From: Xenophilus azovorans DSM 13620 | GTDB lineage: Bacteria > Pseudomonadota > Gammaproteobacteria > Burkholderiales > Burkholderiaceae_C | Reading direction: 5' to 3' | Assembly (NCBI RefSeq): GCF_000745855.1 | Contig: NZ_JQKD01000003.1 | Coordinates: 248,001 to 312,000 of the forward strand | Length of the DNA stretch: 64,000 nt | Notes under the pieces: model-generated | Database searches by the model: none | What the model saw: only the letters and a program-made list of their open reading frames with translations | What the model was told of the DNA's origin: nothing | Part shown: one piece after another, positions 8,459 through 16,995 of the stretch | How positions within the stretch are numbered: position 1 is the first letter of the stretch | How the letters are laid out: each line of letters begins with the position of its first letter | Position numbers and translations under genes: made by a program

Positions 8459-8526
8459 GGCTGGCGGTGTCCTTCGGCTGGCCGTGGTGCGGGTGGGGAA
8501 TGCGGCCATGCTAGGCATTCGACCCT

Positions 8527-8574
8527 GATACATCCAATACTATTGACCGGACCGCGTGATTCGCCGGATGTATC
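8527..8574. promoter_or_regulatory. 9-bp inverted repeat across a divergent control region
   Basis: GATACATCC at 8527-8535 and GGATGTATC at 8566-8574 are exact reverse complements separated by 30 bp. They lie between the diiron-protein gene and the divergent LysR gene. The right arm overlaps a LysR-type T-N11-A box. Candidate operator pair that could allow looping or dual control. Confidence 0.45.
8556..8573. promoter_or_regulatory. LysR box ahead of the LysR gene
   Basis: ATTCGCCGGATGTAT (8559-8573) has T-N11-A geometry. It shares ATTCG-n-CGGA-n-G with the perfect palindrome at 9521, upstream of the nearby Bug receptor gene. It lies about 40 bp before the LysR start codon, suggesting autoregulation. 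Confidence 0.5.
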
Positions 8575-8609
8575 TCTCCATCCAGCCGCGCCGGGAAGGA
8601 GAAGCCACG

Positions 8610-9506
8610 ATGTTCGAATTCCGCCAGTTGCGCCAGTACGTGGTGGTGGCCGAGGAGCTGAACTTCCGCCGCGCCGCCCAGCGGCTGCACATGTCGCAGC
8701 CGCCGCTGTCGGTGGCCATGCAGAACCTGGAAAGCACGCTGGGCACGCGCCTGCTGGACCGCAGCAGGCACCACGTGCGCCTCACACCCGCCGGCGTGGC
8801 CTTCCACAAGGACGCGGTGCGGCTGCTGCAGCTGGCGGCGATGGCCGCGGACCGCGCGCGGCGCACCGGCCTGGGCCAGGAGGGCACGCTGCGCCTGTCC
8901 TTCGTGCCCAGCGCGGCGCTGGACCTGCTGCCCGGCGTGTTCAAGCGCTTCCGCCACGACTATCCGACGGTGCACCTGCAGCTCACTGCCGAGACCACCA
9001 CGCGCCAGCTGGAGGGCCTGCGCAGCGGCGAGATCGACCTGGCGCTGGTGGTCGGCCCGGTCTTCGACGCCGGCGGCCTGCAACTGGTGCGGCTGAAGGC
9101 GCAGCCCTTCGCGCTCGCGGTGCCGGCCAGCCACCCGCTGGCGGGCCGCGAGCGCGTGCGGCTGCGCGAGCTGGCGGCCGAGTCCTTCGTCGGCTTCCCG
9201 AGCGCGGAAGGCGCGGGCTTCGCCGCCGCCGTGCTGTCGGTCTGCCAGGAGGCCGGCTTCCTGCCGCGCGTGGTGCAGGAGGCCTCGCAGATGCAGGCCA
9301 TCCTCACGCTGGTGGCCGGTGGGCTGGGCGTGGCCCTGGTGCCGGCCTCGATGGCCCGGCTGCACATGGAGGACGTGGTGCTGCTCGAGATCGCCGACCG
9401 GCGGCCGCCGCGCACCTACGAGCTCGTGCTCGCCTACGCGCCGGGCAACGACAACCCGGTGATCCAGGCCTTCGTCTCGATCGCGCTGCGCACGGCCCGC
9501 CGCTAG
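8610..9506 (+). CDS. LysR-family transcriptional regulator
   Basis: A 298-residue LysR regulator with the CatR/CbnR-like opening MFEFRQLRQYVVVAEELNFR, a helix-turn-helix through LHMSQPPLSVAMQNLE and an effector domain of two Rossmann-like lobes from about residue 90. The ATG at 8610 follows GGGAAGGAGAAGCC; an upstream in-frame ATG at 8556 lies within the operator-like repeats and is rejected. Divergent from the diiron/RidA/esterase cluster and followed by a Bug receptor gene 146 bp downstream. Matching LysR boxes sit in front of both this gene and the Bug gene, so it probably controls both sides. Confidence 0.9.
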   Translation: MFEFRQLRQYVVVAEELNFRRAAQRLHMSQPPLSVAMQNLESTLGTRLLDRSRHHVRLTPAGVAFHKDAVRLLQLAAMAADRARRTGLGQEGTLRLSFVPSAALDLLPGVFKRFRHDYPTVHLQLTAETTTRQLEGLRSGEIDLALVVGPVFDAGGLQLVRLKAQPFALAVPASHPLAGRERVRLRELAAESFVGFPSAEGAGFAAAVLSVCQEAGFLPRVVQEASQMQAILTLVAGGLGVALVPASMARLHMEDVVLLEIADRRPPRTYELVLAYAPGNDNPVIQAFVSIALRTARR

Positions 9507-9520
9507 GGCAAACCGGATCG

Positions 9521-9541
9521 GTGATTCGACGGACGAATCAC
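9521..9541. promoter_or_regulatory. Perfect LysR box ahead of the Bug receptor gene
   Basis: GTGATTCG (9521-9528) and CGAATCAC (9534-9541) form an exact inverted repeat with a 5-bp spacer, giving canonical T-N11-A geometry. It starts 14 bp after the LysR stop codon and 132 bp before the Bug ATG. The half-site recurs ahead of the LysR gene at 8556. Confidence 0.6.
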
Positions 9542-9652
9542 GCGGGCCCTCACTCGGTATTGGACAAGCCGCCGGCCGGCTTCACATCATGCGCGGCAGA
9601 GGCCGCCGAGCCTCGGATGTCCGTCCCCCCGTTTCGCGGAGTCCCCACGACG

Positions 9653-10642
9653 ATGAAGTTCCTGCCTCTTCCGATCCGCCGCCTCGCGCTGCCCGTGGCC
9701 GCCCTCGCACTGGCCTCGGCCGGCCTCGCCGTCCAGGCGCAGACCTATCCCGCCCGGCCTGTAACGCTGGTGGTGCCCTACCCGCCCGGCGGCACCGCCG
9801 ACATCCTGGCGCGCAGCGTCGGCCAGAAGCTGGGCGAGCGGCTCGGGCAGACCGTGGTGGTCGAGAACAAGGCCGGCGCCGGCACGGCCATCGGCACGCG
9901 CTTCGTGGCCGAGGCGGCGCCGGACGGCTACACGCTGCTGCTGGGCACGGTCAGCTCGCACGCCATCAACCCGGCGATGAGCAAGGTGGGCTACGACCCG
10001 GTGAAGGACTTCGTGACGATCGCGCCGCTGGCCTCCATCCCCTTCGTGCTGGTGGCCAACCCGCAGTCGCCGTACCGGACGCTGGCCGACCTGCTCCAGG
10101 CGGCCCGGACGCAGCCCGGCTCCGTCAGCTACGCCTCGGCCGGCCCCGGCACGTCGAACCACCTGGCCGGCGAGATGCTCGCCTCGGACGCCGGCGTCAA
10201 GCTGCTGCACGTGCCCTACCGCGGCAGCGCGCCGGCGCTGGCCGACGTGCTGGCCGGCCACGTGCCGGTGATGTTCGACCTGCAGAGCACCGCGATGCCC
10301 AACGTCGCCCAGGGCAAGCTGCGCGCGCTGGCCGTCACGTCCCGCCAGCGCAACGCCCTCCTGCCCGAGGTGCCGACGGTGGCCGAGGGCGGGCTGCCGG
10401 GCTTCGAGGTGAGCGCATGGTTCGCCCTTTTCGCGCCCGCCCGCATCCCCCGCGAGGCGGCGCAGCGGCTGTCCTCGGAGATGGCGGCGATCATGAAGTC
10501 GCCGGAGATGGCGGCCCGGCTGAAGGACATGGGCGCGGAGCCGGACACCCGCCCGCCCGCCCAGTTCGCCGACTACGTGCGCAGCGAGGCCGACCGCTAC
10601 GCCCGCGTGCTGAAGGCGGCGGGCCTGTCGCCGTCTCCCTGA
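9653..10642 (+). CDS. Bug-family (TTT) periplasmic solute-binding receptor
   Basis: A 329-residue tripartite tricarboxylate transporter receptor. A signal peptide (residues 1 to about 29, ending AVQA) precedes TYPARPVTLVVPYPPGGTAD, the family signature, then VVVENKAGAGTAIG and DGYTLLLG. The ATG at 9653 gives the best signal peptide; an in-frame ATG at 9617 would add 12 residues. It lies downstream of a LysR gene and has its own LysR-type palindrome at 9521, so it is probably induced by that regulator's ligand. It may feed a substrate to the diiron/RidA/esterase cluster. Ligand unknown; no membrane partners nearby. Confidence 0.9.
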   Translation: MKFLPLPIRRLALPVAALALASAGLAVQAQTYPARPVTLVVPYPPGGTADILARSVGQKLGERLGQTVVVENKAGAGTAIGTRFVAEAAPDGYTLLLGTVSSHAINPAMSKVGYDPVKDFVTIAPLASIPFVLVANPQSPYRTLADLLQAARTQPGSVSYASAGPGTSNHLAGEMLASDAGVKLLHVPYRGSAPALADVLAGHVPVMFDLQSTAMPNVAQGKLRALAVTSRQRNALLPEVPTVAEGGLPGFEVSAWFALFAPARIPREAAQRLSSEMAAIMKSPEMAARLKDMGAEPDTRPPAQFADYVRSEADRYARVLKAAGLSPSP

Positions 10643-10691
10643 GCGCCGCGCGGCGGCGTCAATAATCCGGGGCGCCCTCCGCCCCGACCCG

Positions 10692-11756
10692 ATGCCGCCC
10701 GCCCTGCCCGCCCACCGCCTCAACAACTTCGACGCCGTACGCATGGTGGCGGCGCTCACCGTGCTGGTGTCGCACCAGTTCTCGCTCACCGGCCACGGCG
10801 AGGCCGGCCTGTTCGAGGTGCACTCCTGGGGCGGCGTGGCCGTGCTGGTGTTCTTCTCGATCAGCGGCTTCCTGGTGGCGCAGAGCTGGGACAACGATCC
10901 GCGCCCGCACGCCTTCATGGCGCGCCGGCTGCTGCGGGTGTGGCCCGCGCTGGCGGTGGCGGTGGTGCTGACGGCCTGCGTGCTGGGGCCGCTGATCGGC
11001 TCGATGCCCTGGCGCGACTACGTGCACGACCCGCTGTTCCGGCGCTACTTCAAGATCCTGCGCTTCTCCAACCAGCTCTTCCTGCCCACCGGCTTCGAGG
11101 GCAACGTGCTGGGCCGGGTGATCAACGGCTCGCTGTGGACCATCCCGATCGAGATGAAGTGCTACGTGGCGCTGGCGGTGGTCGGCGCCCTGGGCCTGCT
11201 GCGCCCGCGCTGGCGCCCGCTGCTGGCCGTGCTGCTGGTGGCGGTGGCCGTCGGCTACCTGTGGCCGGCGCCGTGGCGCTACGGCTGGATCGTGCGGCGC
11301 GACATGCCGCTCGAATTCATGCTGTGCTTCGCCTTCGGCATGCTGTGCCACTACCACCGCCCGCGCACCACCGGGCCGGGCGCCTGGCCGCTGCTGGCCG
11401 CGGCGTGGGGCGCCGGCGCGGTGGCCTATGCCGCGCACCAGCAGGTGCTGGCGCTGGTGCTGTGGGTGCCGCTCACCGCGGTGTGGGTGGGCACCTCCTC
11501 CTGGCCGGTGGTGCGGCGCCTGGGGCGCTTCGGCGACGTCTCCTACGGGCTGTACATCTACGCCTTCCCCACCCAGCAGCTGATGATCTGGCTCTACAAG
11601 GACCGGCTGCCCTGGGGCGCGGTGCTGCTGCTGGCCATCGCCGGCACGATGGCGCTGGCCTTCGCCTCGTGGCACGGGGTGGAAAAACACGCGCTGCGCT
11701 GGAAGCCGCGCACGCCCCGACGGGCGGCCGCCGAAAAGGCGCCGGCGCTCGCATAA
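10692..11756 (+). CDS. Acyltransferase-3 (OafA/YrhL) family membrane protein
   Basis: A 354-residue integral membrane acyltransferase with about ten hydrophobic helices. The family opening NNFDAVRMVAALTVLVSHQF carries the conserved catalytic-type His, and the motif VAVLVFFSISGFLVAQS plus FMARRLLRVWPAL follow. Members transfer acetyl or other acyl groups to surface polysaccharides, lipids or small molecules. No sugar-synthesis genes are nearby, so the acceptor is unknown. It ends with an Arg/Lys-rich cytoplasmic tail and is followed after 33 bp by a thioesterase gene on the same strand, suggesting a two-gene unit. The start codon has no strong ribosome site; the stretch before it carries a short GC hairpin (GGGGCG/CGCCCC). 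Confidence 0.85.
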   Translation: MPPALPAHRLNNFDAVRMVAALTVLVSHQFSLTGHGEAGLFEVHSWGGVAVLVFFSISGFLVAQSWDNDPRPHAFMARRLLRVWPALAVAVVLTACVLGPLIGSMPWRDYVHDPLFRRYFKILRFSNQLFLPTGFEGNVLGRVINGSLWTIPIEMKCYVALAVVGALGLLRPRWRPLLAVLLVAVAVGYLWPAPWRYGWIVRRDMPLEFMLCFAFGMLCHYHRPRTTGPGAWPLLAAAWGAGAVAYAAHQQVLALVLWVPLTAVWVGTSSWPVVRRLGRFGDVSYGLYIYAFPTQQLMIWLYKDRLPWGAVLLLAIAGTMALAFASWHGVEKHALRWKPRTPRRAAAEKAPALA

Positions 11757-11789
11757 TCGCCGCCTCCCCACGGCCCGCCGAGGTTGCCC

Positions 11790-12239
11790 ATGTCGTCGAT
11801 CACCCTGCGTTTTCTCGCCGAGCCGAGCACCGTCAACTTCGGCGGCAAGGTCCACGGCGGCACCGTCATGAAGTGGATCGACGAGGCCGGCTACGCCTGT
11901 GCCACGACCTGGTCGCACAACTACTGCGTGACGGTGTTCATCGGCAGCATCCGCTTCCACCGGCCGATCATGATCGGCGACCTGGTGGAGGTGGAGGCCC
12001 GGCTGGCCTACACCGGCAGCACCAGCATGAACATCGCCGTGGAGGTGCGCAGCGGCGACATGAAGGGCGGCCAGATGACCAAGACGACCGAGTGCCTGAT
12101 CGTCTTCGTCGCCGTCGACTCGCACGGCCGCCCGCTGCCGGTGGACGCCTTCACGCCCAGCACCCCGGGCGAGATGGCGCTGGCCGAGCGCGCGCGCGTC
12201 CACCTGGAGGCGGCCCGGCAGGCCGCCTCGGTGGGCTGA
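11790..12239 (+). CDS. Hotdog-fold acyl-CoA thioesterase
   Basis: A 149-residue single hotdog-domain protein of the YciA/acyl-CoA hydrolase type. The characteristic pattern NFGGKVHGGTVMKWIDEAGY contains the helix-capping HGG...D residues of the active site, followed by TVFIGSIRFHRPIMIGDLVEVEARL. It would hydrolyse acyl-CoA to free fatty acid and CoA in the cytoplasm. The ATG at 11790 is chosen over a TTG two codons upstream. It follows the acyltransferase gene and converges on the MFS gene with only 6 bp between stop codons. Substrate chain length is not predictable here. Confidence 0.85.
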   Translation: MSSITLRFLAEPSTVNFGGKVHGGTVMKWIDEAGYACATTWSHNYCVTVFIGSIRFHRPIMIGDLVEVEARLAYTGSTSMNIAVEVRSGDMKGGQMTKTTECLIVFVAVDSHGRPLPVDAFTPSTPGEMALAERARVHLEAARQAASVG

Positions 12240-12245
12240 TCCGCC

Positions 12246-13586
12246 TCAGGCCGGCACGAGGCGCACGGCCGGCGCCGCCGCCGGCCGGATGGCCCGCATC
12301 AGGATGACGCCGGCCAGCAGCCAGAGGCCCATCGTCAAATACATGCTGGCGGCCGGGCTGCCGGTGCTGGTGTTGATCCAGGCGGTGAGCGGCGGCATCA
12401 CCGACGGGCCCAGGTTGCCCAGGCTGCTGATCAGGGCGATGCCGCCGGCGGCCGAAGCGCGGGGCAGGTACTCGCTGACCGCGGCGAAGAAGATCGGCGT
12501 GTTGGCCGACTGGCCGATCGCCATGACGGCCAGCCCGGCCAGGCCCAGCACCATGTTGCCCTGCGCGAGCGCGGCCACCAGCAGCCCCGCCGCGGCCAGC
12601 ACCACGCAGAAGAAGAAGTGCCGCCGGCGCTCCAGGCGCTGGTCGGAGCTGCGCCCCACGAACACCATGCCGATGGCGCCCACCACCGCCGGGATGGCGG
12701 CCAGCAGGCCGATCACGAACACGTCGGCAACGCCCCAGCTCCTGATCAGCGTCGGCATGAAGAACACCAGCGTGTAGTTGGCGCCCAGGAACAGGAAATA
12801 CACCAGCGCCATGGTGAAGACCTTCGGGTCGCGCAGCAGCGCCCAGAAGGAGCCGTGCGAGGCGACCTCGACGGTGTGCGCGTCGTTCTCCAGGTGCTCG
12901 CGCAGCAGCAGCTTCTCGGCCGGCGCGAGCCAGCCCGCGTCCTCCGGCCGGTCCTTCAGCCAGAAGAAGGCGGCGATGCCCAGCACGGACGCGGGCAGGC
13001 CCTGCACCACGAACAGCCACTGCCAGCCGTGGTGGCCGCCCAGGCCGTCCATGTACTTCATGATCGCGCCCGAGAGCGGGCCGGCGATCAGGTAGCCGAT
13101 CGCGGTGGCCGTCATGAAGATCGAGATCACCTTGCCGCGCCGCGCCGAGGGGTACCAGTAGGTGAGGTACAGGATGACGCCGGGGAAGAAGCCCGCCTCG
13201 AAGGCGCCCAGCAGGAAGCGCAGCACGTAGAACTGCGTCGGCGTCTGCACGAACATCATGGCCGAGGCCACGATGCCCCAGCAGAACATGATGCGCAGCA
13301 GCGTCTTGCGCGCGCCGATCTTCTCGAGCACGAGGTGGCTCGGCACCTCGAACAGGAAGTAGCCGATGAAGAAGATGCCCGCGCCCAGCGCATAGGCCTC
13401 GTCGCTGAAGCTCAGCGTCTGCTTCATCTGGAGCTGGGCGAAGCCGATGTTGATGCGGTCGATGAAGGCGACGATGTAGCAGATGACCAGCAATGGCAGC
13501 AGGTGCCAGCTCACCTTGGAGAACAGCGCCTCGTCCTGCGCGTCGTAGCTTGCGTGCGCGCCGCTGCGCGCCTGGGCCGGGTTCAT
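12246..13586 (-). CDS. MFS transporter, anion:cation symporter (ACS) type
   Basis: A 446-residue major facilitator with 12 predicted helices. The ACS-family pattern is clear: ICYIVAFIDRINIGFAQLQM in helix 1, GYFLFEVPSHLVLEKIGARK between helices 2 and 3, and FLLGAFEAGFFPGVILYLTYWYP in helix 4. Relatives import organic anions such as tartrate, phthalate, glucarate or hydroxybenzoates by proton symport. The ATG at 13586 follows CAGGAGACGACACC. It lies 45 bp after the wax-ester synthase gene and may be the distal gene of that operon, although its substrate class fits aromatic or sugar acids better than lipids. Confidence 0.9.
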   Translation of the reverse strand: MNPAQARSGAHASYDAQDEALFSKVSWHLLPLLVICYIVAFIDRINIGFAQLQMKQTLSFSDEAYALGAGIFFIGYFLFEVPSHLVLEKIGARKTLLRIMFCWGIVASAMMFVQTPTQFYVLRFLLGAFEAGFFPGVILYLTYWYPSARRGKVISIFMTATAIGYLIAGPLSGAIMKYMDGLGGHHGWQWLFVVQGLPASVLGIAAFFWLKDRPEDAGWLAPAEKLLLREHLENDAHTVEVASHGSFWALLRDPKVFTMALVYFLFLGANYTLVFFMPTLIRSWGVADVFVIGLLAAIPAVVGAIGMVFVGRSSDQRLERRRHFFFCVVLAAAGLLVAALAQGNMVLGLAGLAVMAIGQSANTPIFFAAVSEYLPRASAAGGIALISSLGNLGPSVMPPLTAWINTSTGSPAASMYLTMGLWLLAGVILMRAIRPAAAPAVRLVPA

Positions 13587-13631
13587 GGTGTCGTCTCCTG
13601 TCTTTGCCGTGGAAGGGATGCGGGAAGGAAA

Positions 13632-15203
13632 TCAGGCGGACGGACGGCCGCCGCGCCGGGCGGCCGTGGCCGGCTTGCGCCGCGGCGCCGCGGCGGCCTT
13701 GCCGGCGGGGGCGGCGCGCGGCGTGCGCGGCTTCCGCGCGGTGGCGGGGGGCGCGGCGGCCGGCTCGGCGGGCGCGGCCGCGCCGTCGACGCCGGGCAGC
13801 TGCCGGATCTGCTCCAGCGCGTCGCGCAGGTGGCCGATCAGCTCGTACGACTCCTCCTGCGACAGGATGCGGCGGCAGGCGGTGAGGCCGAAGTCCAGCG
13901 AGCCGGCATAGCTCTGCACCGTGATGTTCAGCGCCGTGCCGTGGTAGGGGATCGACACCGGGTAGAAGTGCATCATCCGCGCGCCCGCCACGTACAGCGG
14001 CACGGCCGGCCCGGGCACGTTGGAGATCAGCACGTTGGCCACCGGCGGCAGCCGCCGCGCCAGGTTGGAGCGGCCGTACAGCGAGGCCAGGCTGGTCATC
14101 AGCCACGGCGATCCGGTGACCGGCACGTCCACCCCGAGCACCGGCCGCAGCTCGCGCACCACGGCCTTGGCCGCCTCGGAGGAGGCGTGGATCGCCTTGA
14201 AGCGCTCGCCCGCGTCGGCGATGTCGGTCGCCAGGTCCACCCGCACCATCGAGACCTGGTTGTTCATCGCGTCGTCCCCCTCGGTGCGCAGGCTCACCGG
14301 CACGCCGGCGATCAGCGCCTCCCTGGGCAGCAGGCCGCGCTCTTTCATGAAGCGGCGCAGCGCCTCGCTGCACATCGCCATCACGATGGTGTTGACGGTG
14401 CCGCCGACCCGCTTGCCCAGCGCCTTCAGCTCGTCGAAGGGCAGCGACAGCGTGCTGTACGAACGCTGGTTGGTGATGGAGTCGTTGAACATGGCCTTGG
14501 GCGCCAGGCCCAGGGTCAGCGGGCGTTCGCCGCGGCCCGTCTGCTGGCTGGCCAGCACGCTGCCGGCGGCGGTGAGCGCGCGCGCGGCGGTGGGCAGCAG
14601 CTCGGCCAGCTTGCGGTACTGCAGCGCCGTGTTGGAGACCGCCGCGCGCAGCAGCTCGGCCACGCCGAGCTGGTAGCCGCCGCTGCCGCCGGCGCGCCGC
14701 CGCGGCGGCGGCACCTCGCGGATCTTCGGCGAGACGTCGTACATGACCTTGGCCAGCTCGGTGCCGGCCTTGCCGTCCACGCCGCTGTGGTGCGCCTTGG
14801 TGTAGAAGGCCACCCGCCCGTCCTGCAGGCCCTCGATGACGTACATCTCCCACAGCGGGCGGCTGCGGTCCAGCAGGCTGGAGTGCAGCCGCGCGACGAG
14901 GTGGTGCAGCTGCTCCATGGAGCCCGGCCGGCGCAGCGTCAGGCTGCGCACGTGGTAGTCCAGGTCGATGTCGTCGTCGTCGATCCACACCGGCTCGGCC
15001 AGCTCGAAGGGCATCGGCGCCAGCTTGCGCGCCAGCACCGAGGCCAGGTGCAGGCGCGCGCCGACCATCGCCTTCACGTCCTCGTAGTAGTCGCCGTCGT
15101 AGCCGGGCGGCAGCTCCAGCAGCATCAGGCTGCCGACGTGCATCGGCGTCTCGGGGGTTTCGAAGTGCAGGAAGGAGGCGTCGAGGCCGCTGAGGTGGTG
15201 CAT
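13632..15203 (-). CDS. Wax ester synthase / diacylglycerol acyltransferase (WS/DGAT)
   Basis: A 523-residue bifunctional acyltransferase that esterifies acyl-CoA to fatty alcohols or diacylglycerol, making storage lipid. The catalytic HHxxxDG motif is HHSGVDG at residues 138-144. The family opening MHHLSGLDASFLHFETPETP and the late motifs VLISNVPGPAVPLYVAGA and NITVQSYAGSLDFGLTACRR are present. The last 35 or so residues form an Ala/Pro/Lys/Arg-rich tail of AlgP type that is unusual for the family and could bind nucleic acid or granules. The gene follows an acyl-CoA ligase gene by 91 bp with a hairpin between them, so the two probably act together on fatty acids. Confidence 0.9.
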   Translation of the reverse strand: MHHLSGLDASFLHFETPETPMHVGSLMLLELPPGYDGDYYEDVKAMVGARLHLASVLARKLAPMPFELAEPVWIDDDDIDLDYHVRSLTLRRPGSMEQLHHLVARLHSSLLDRSRPLWEMYVIEGLQDGRVAFYTKAHHSGVDGKAGTELAKVMYDVSPKIREVPPPRRRAGGSGGYQLGVAELLRAAVSNTALQYRKLAELLPTAARALTAAGSVLASQQTGRGERPLTLGLAPKAMFNDSITNQRSYSTLSLPFDELKALGKRVGGTVNTIVMAMCSEALRRFMKERGLLPREALIAGVPVSLRTEGDDAMNNQVSMVRVDLATDIADAGERFKAIHASSEAAKAVVRELRPVLGVDVPVTGSPWLMTSLASLYGRSNLARRLPPVANVLISNVPGPAVPLYVAGARMMHFYPVSIPYHGTALNITVQSYAGSLDFGLTACRRILSQEESYELIGHLRDALEQIRQLPGVDGAAAPAEPAAAPPATARKPRTPRAAPAGKAAAAPRRKPATAARRGGRPSA

Positions 15204-15232
15204 GGCGAATGCCCTGGTTGGAAAAGAGACGG

Positions 15233-15251
15233 CCCCGGCGCGCCGCCGGGG
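15233..15251 (-). terminator. Hairpin between acyl-CoA ligase and WS/DGAT genes
   Basis: CCCCGGCG and CGCCGGGG form a perfect 8-bp stem with a 3-nt loop. On the minus strand it is followed by a weak T-rich run (TCTCTTTTCC). Possible attenuator or partial terminator that would lower WS/DGAT expression relative to the ligase. Confidence 0.35.
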
Positions 15252-15294
15252 AACGGGGGAAGGGAAGAAGGGGACGAGGCGCGGCCGCGCCGCT

Positions 15295-16995
15295 TCAGGC
15301 GGCCTCGCGCCGGCGCGCCTCTTCCTCGACCAGGTCCTTCTTCGACAGCTTGCCCACCGGCGTCTTCGGCAGGGCGTCGCGGATCTCCAGGCCGTGCACC
15401 ATCTCGTGCTTGCCCAGCCGGTCCTTCAGGAAGGCCTGCAACTGCTCCAGCGTGAAGGGCGCGGCGCCCGGCTTGAGCGTGACGAAGGCCTTGGGCGACT
15501 GGCCGCGGTAGGCGTCGGGCACGCCGATCACCGCCACCTCGTGCACGGCAGGGTGCTGGTAGATCGCCTCCTCCAGCACGCGCGGGTAGACGTTGTAGCC
15601 GCTGCACAGCAGCATGTCCTTGCAGCGGTCGACGATGAAGACGAAGCCGTCCTCGTCCATGTAGGCGACGTCGCCGGTGCGGAACAGGCCGTCGAAGGTG
15701 GTGCTCTCGGCCGTGGCTTCGGGCTTGTTCCAGTAGCCCTTCATCACGTTCGGGCCCTGGATGCACATCTCGCCTTTCTCGCCCAGGGGCACGTAGCGGG
15801 TCGGGTTCTCCAAGTCGAGCATCCGGATGGTCACGCCCGGGTGCGGGATGCCGCAGGAGCCGGCCTTGCGCTTGCCGTGCGCCGGCGAGAAGGTGCCGGT
15901 GGGCGAGGTCTCCGTCATGCCCCAGCCTTCGGCCAGCCAAGTGCCGGTCACGGCCTTGAAGCGCTCGCCCACCTCCACCGGCAGCGGCGCGCCGCCGGAG
16001 TTGCACAGCTTGAGCGAGTGCAGGTCGTGCTTCGGCGTGTCGGGGTCGCCGATGACGGCGGTGAACATGGTGGGCACGCCGCAGAAGGTGGTGAGCTTCT
16101 TCTCGGCGATGTCGCGCAGCGCGGCCTTGGGGTCGAAGCGCACGTGCTGCACGATCTCGGCGGCCAGGCGCACGCCCAGCAGCAGGTTCACCGTGAGCGC
16201 GTAGATGTGGAAGGGCGGCAGCACGGCCAGCAGCTTCTCCTGCCCCATCGCCAGCACCGGCGGCGTGCCGAACTGCGTGATCACCACCTGCTCGACGGCC
16301 GAGGACAGGTTGGCGTGCGTGAGCATCGCGCCCTTGGGCAGCCCGGTGGTGCCGCCGGTGTACTGCAGGACGGCCAGCGCCTCACGCGGGTCGCCCACCG
16401 GGTGGGGCGTGTACCGGCCGTCGTTGTCGATCAGCTCGGCGAAGCGCAGGTGGCGGTCGTCGGCCGGCAGCTCGACGGTCTCGTTCTTCGCCTTCATCTG
16501 CGCGGCCACCGCCTCGGGCGCGCCGGTCATCTCGGCCACGCTGCCGACGATGAGCTTCTTCAGCCGCGTCCTGCCGAGCATGGCGGCCATCTGCGGGTAC
16601 AGGGCGGCCAGGTCCAGGGTGAGGAGGAAGTCGGTGCGGCTGTCCTCGATCTTGTGCTGCAGCACCTTGGCGGCGTCCAGCGGCGAATAGTTGACCACCG
16701 TGCCGCCGGCCTGCAGCACGCCGAAGACGGCGATCAGGTAGTGCGGCGTGTTGGGCAGGAACAGGCCCACGTGCACGCCGGGGCCGACGCCCAGCTTCTG
16801 CAGGCCCGCGGCGGCGCGGTCCGCCAGCGCGCCCAGCTCGCGGTAGCTCAGCCGCCGGCCCATGAAGTCGATGGCCGGCCGGTCGGGGAAGCCGGCGACG
16901 GCGTCGGCCAGGATCTGCTGCACGGGCGTGGGCCGGATGTCGGCGTCCCAGCGCACGCCGTCGGGGTAGGAAGCCAGCCAGGGCTTGTCGTTCAT
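15295..16995 (-). CDS. Long-chain fatty acid-CoA ligase (AMP-forming)
   Basis: A 566-residue ANL-superfamily ligase that activates fatty acids to acyl-CoA through an acyl-AMP. The P-loop motif YTGGTTGLPKGA, the EGWGMTETSP stretch, the LFRTGDVAYMDEDGF motif and the C-terminal catalytic Lys segment PKTPVGKLSKKDL occur in the expected order. Length matches FadD. The ATG at 16995 follows GGAGACGAACG. It heads a minus-strand series with WS/DGAT and an MFS gene and would supply acyl-CoA for storage lipid or degradation. A possible 49-codon reading frame ends across its start codon. Confidence 0.9.
   Translation of the reverse strand: MNDKPWLASYPDGVRWDADIRPTPVQQILADAVAGFPDRPAIDFMGRRLSYRELGALADRAAAGLQKLGVGPGVHVGLFLPNTPHYLIAVFGVLQAGGTVVNYSPLDAAKVLQHKIEDSRTDFLLTLDLAALYPQMAAMLGRTRLKKLIVGSVAEMTGAPEAVAAQMKAKNETVELPADDRHLRFAELIDNDGRYTPHPVGDPREALAVLQYTGGTTGLPKGAMLTHANLSSAVEQVVITQFGTPPVLAMGQEKLLAVLPPFHIYALTVNLLLGVRLAAEIVQHVRFDPKAALRDIAEKKLTTFCGVPTMFTAVIGDPDTPKHDLHSLKLCNSGGAPLPVEVGERFKAVTGTWLAEGWGMTETSPTGTFSPAHGKRKAGSCGIPHPGVTIRMLDLENPTRYVPLGEKGEMCIQGPNVMKGYWNKPEATAESTTFDGLFRTGDVAYMDEDGFVFIVDRCKDMLLCSGYNVYPRVLEEAIYQHPAVHEVAVIGVPDAYRGQSPKAFVTLKPGAAPFTLEQLQAFLKDRLGKHEMVHGLEIRDALPKTPVGKLSKKDLVEEEARRREAA

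Noticed and set aside
10643-10691. Terminator between the Bug and acyltransferase genes
   Set aside because: The GGGGCG/CGCCCC hairpin has no T run and is only a few bases from the next start codon.
12618-15455. 945-codon plus-strand frame opposite MFS and WS/DGAT genes
   Set aside because: His/Arg/Ala-rich shadow composition; real genes on the minus strand are complete.
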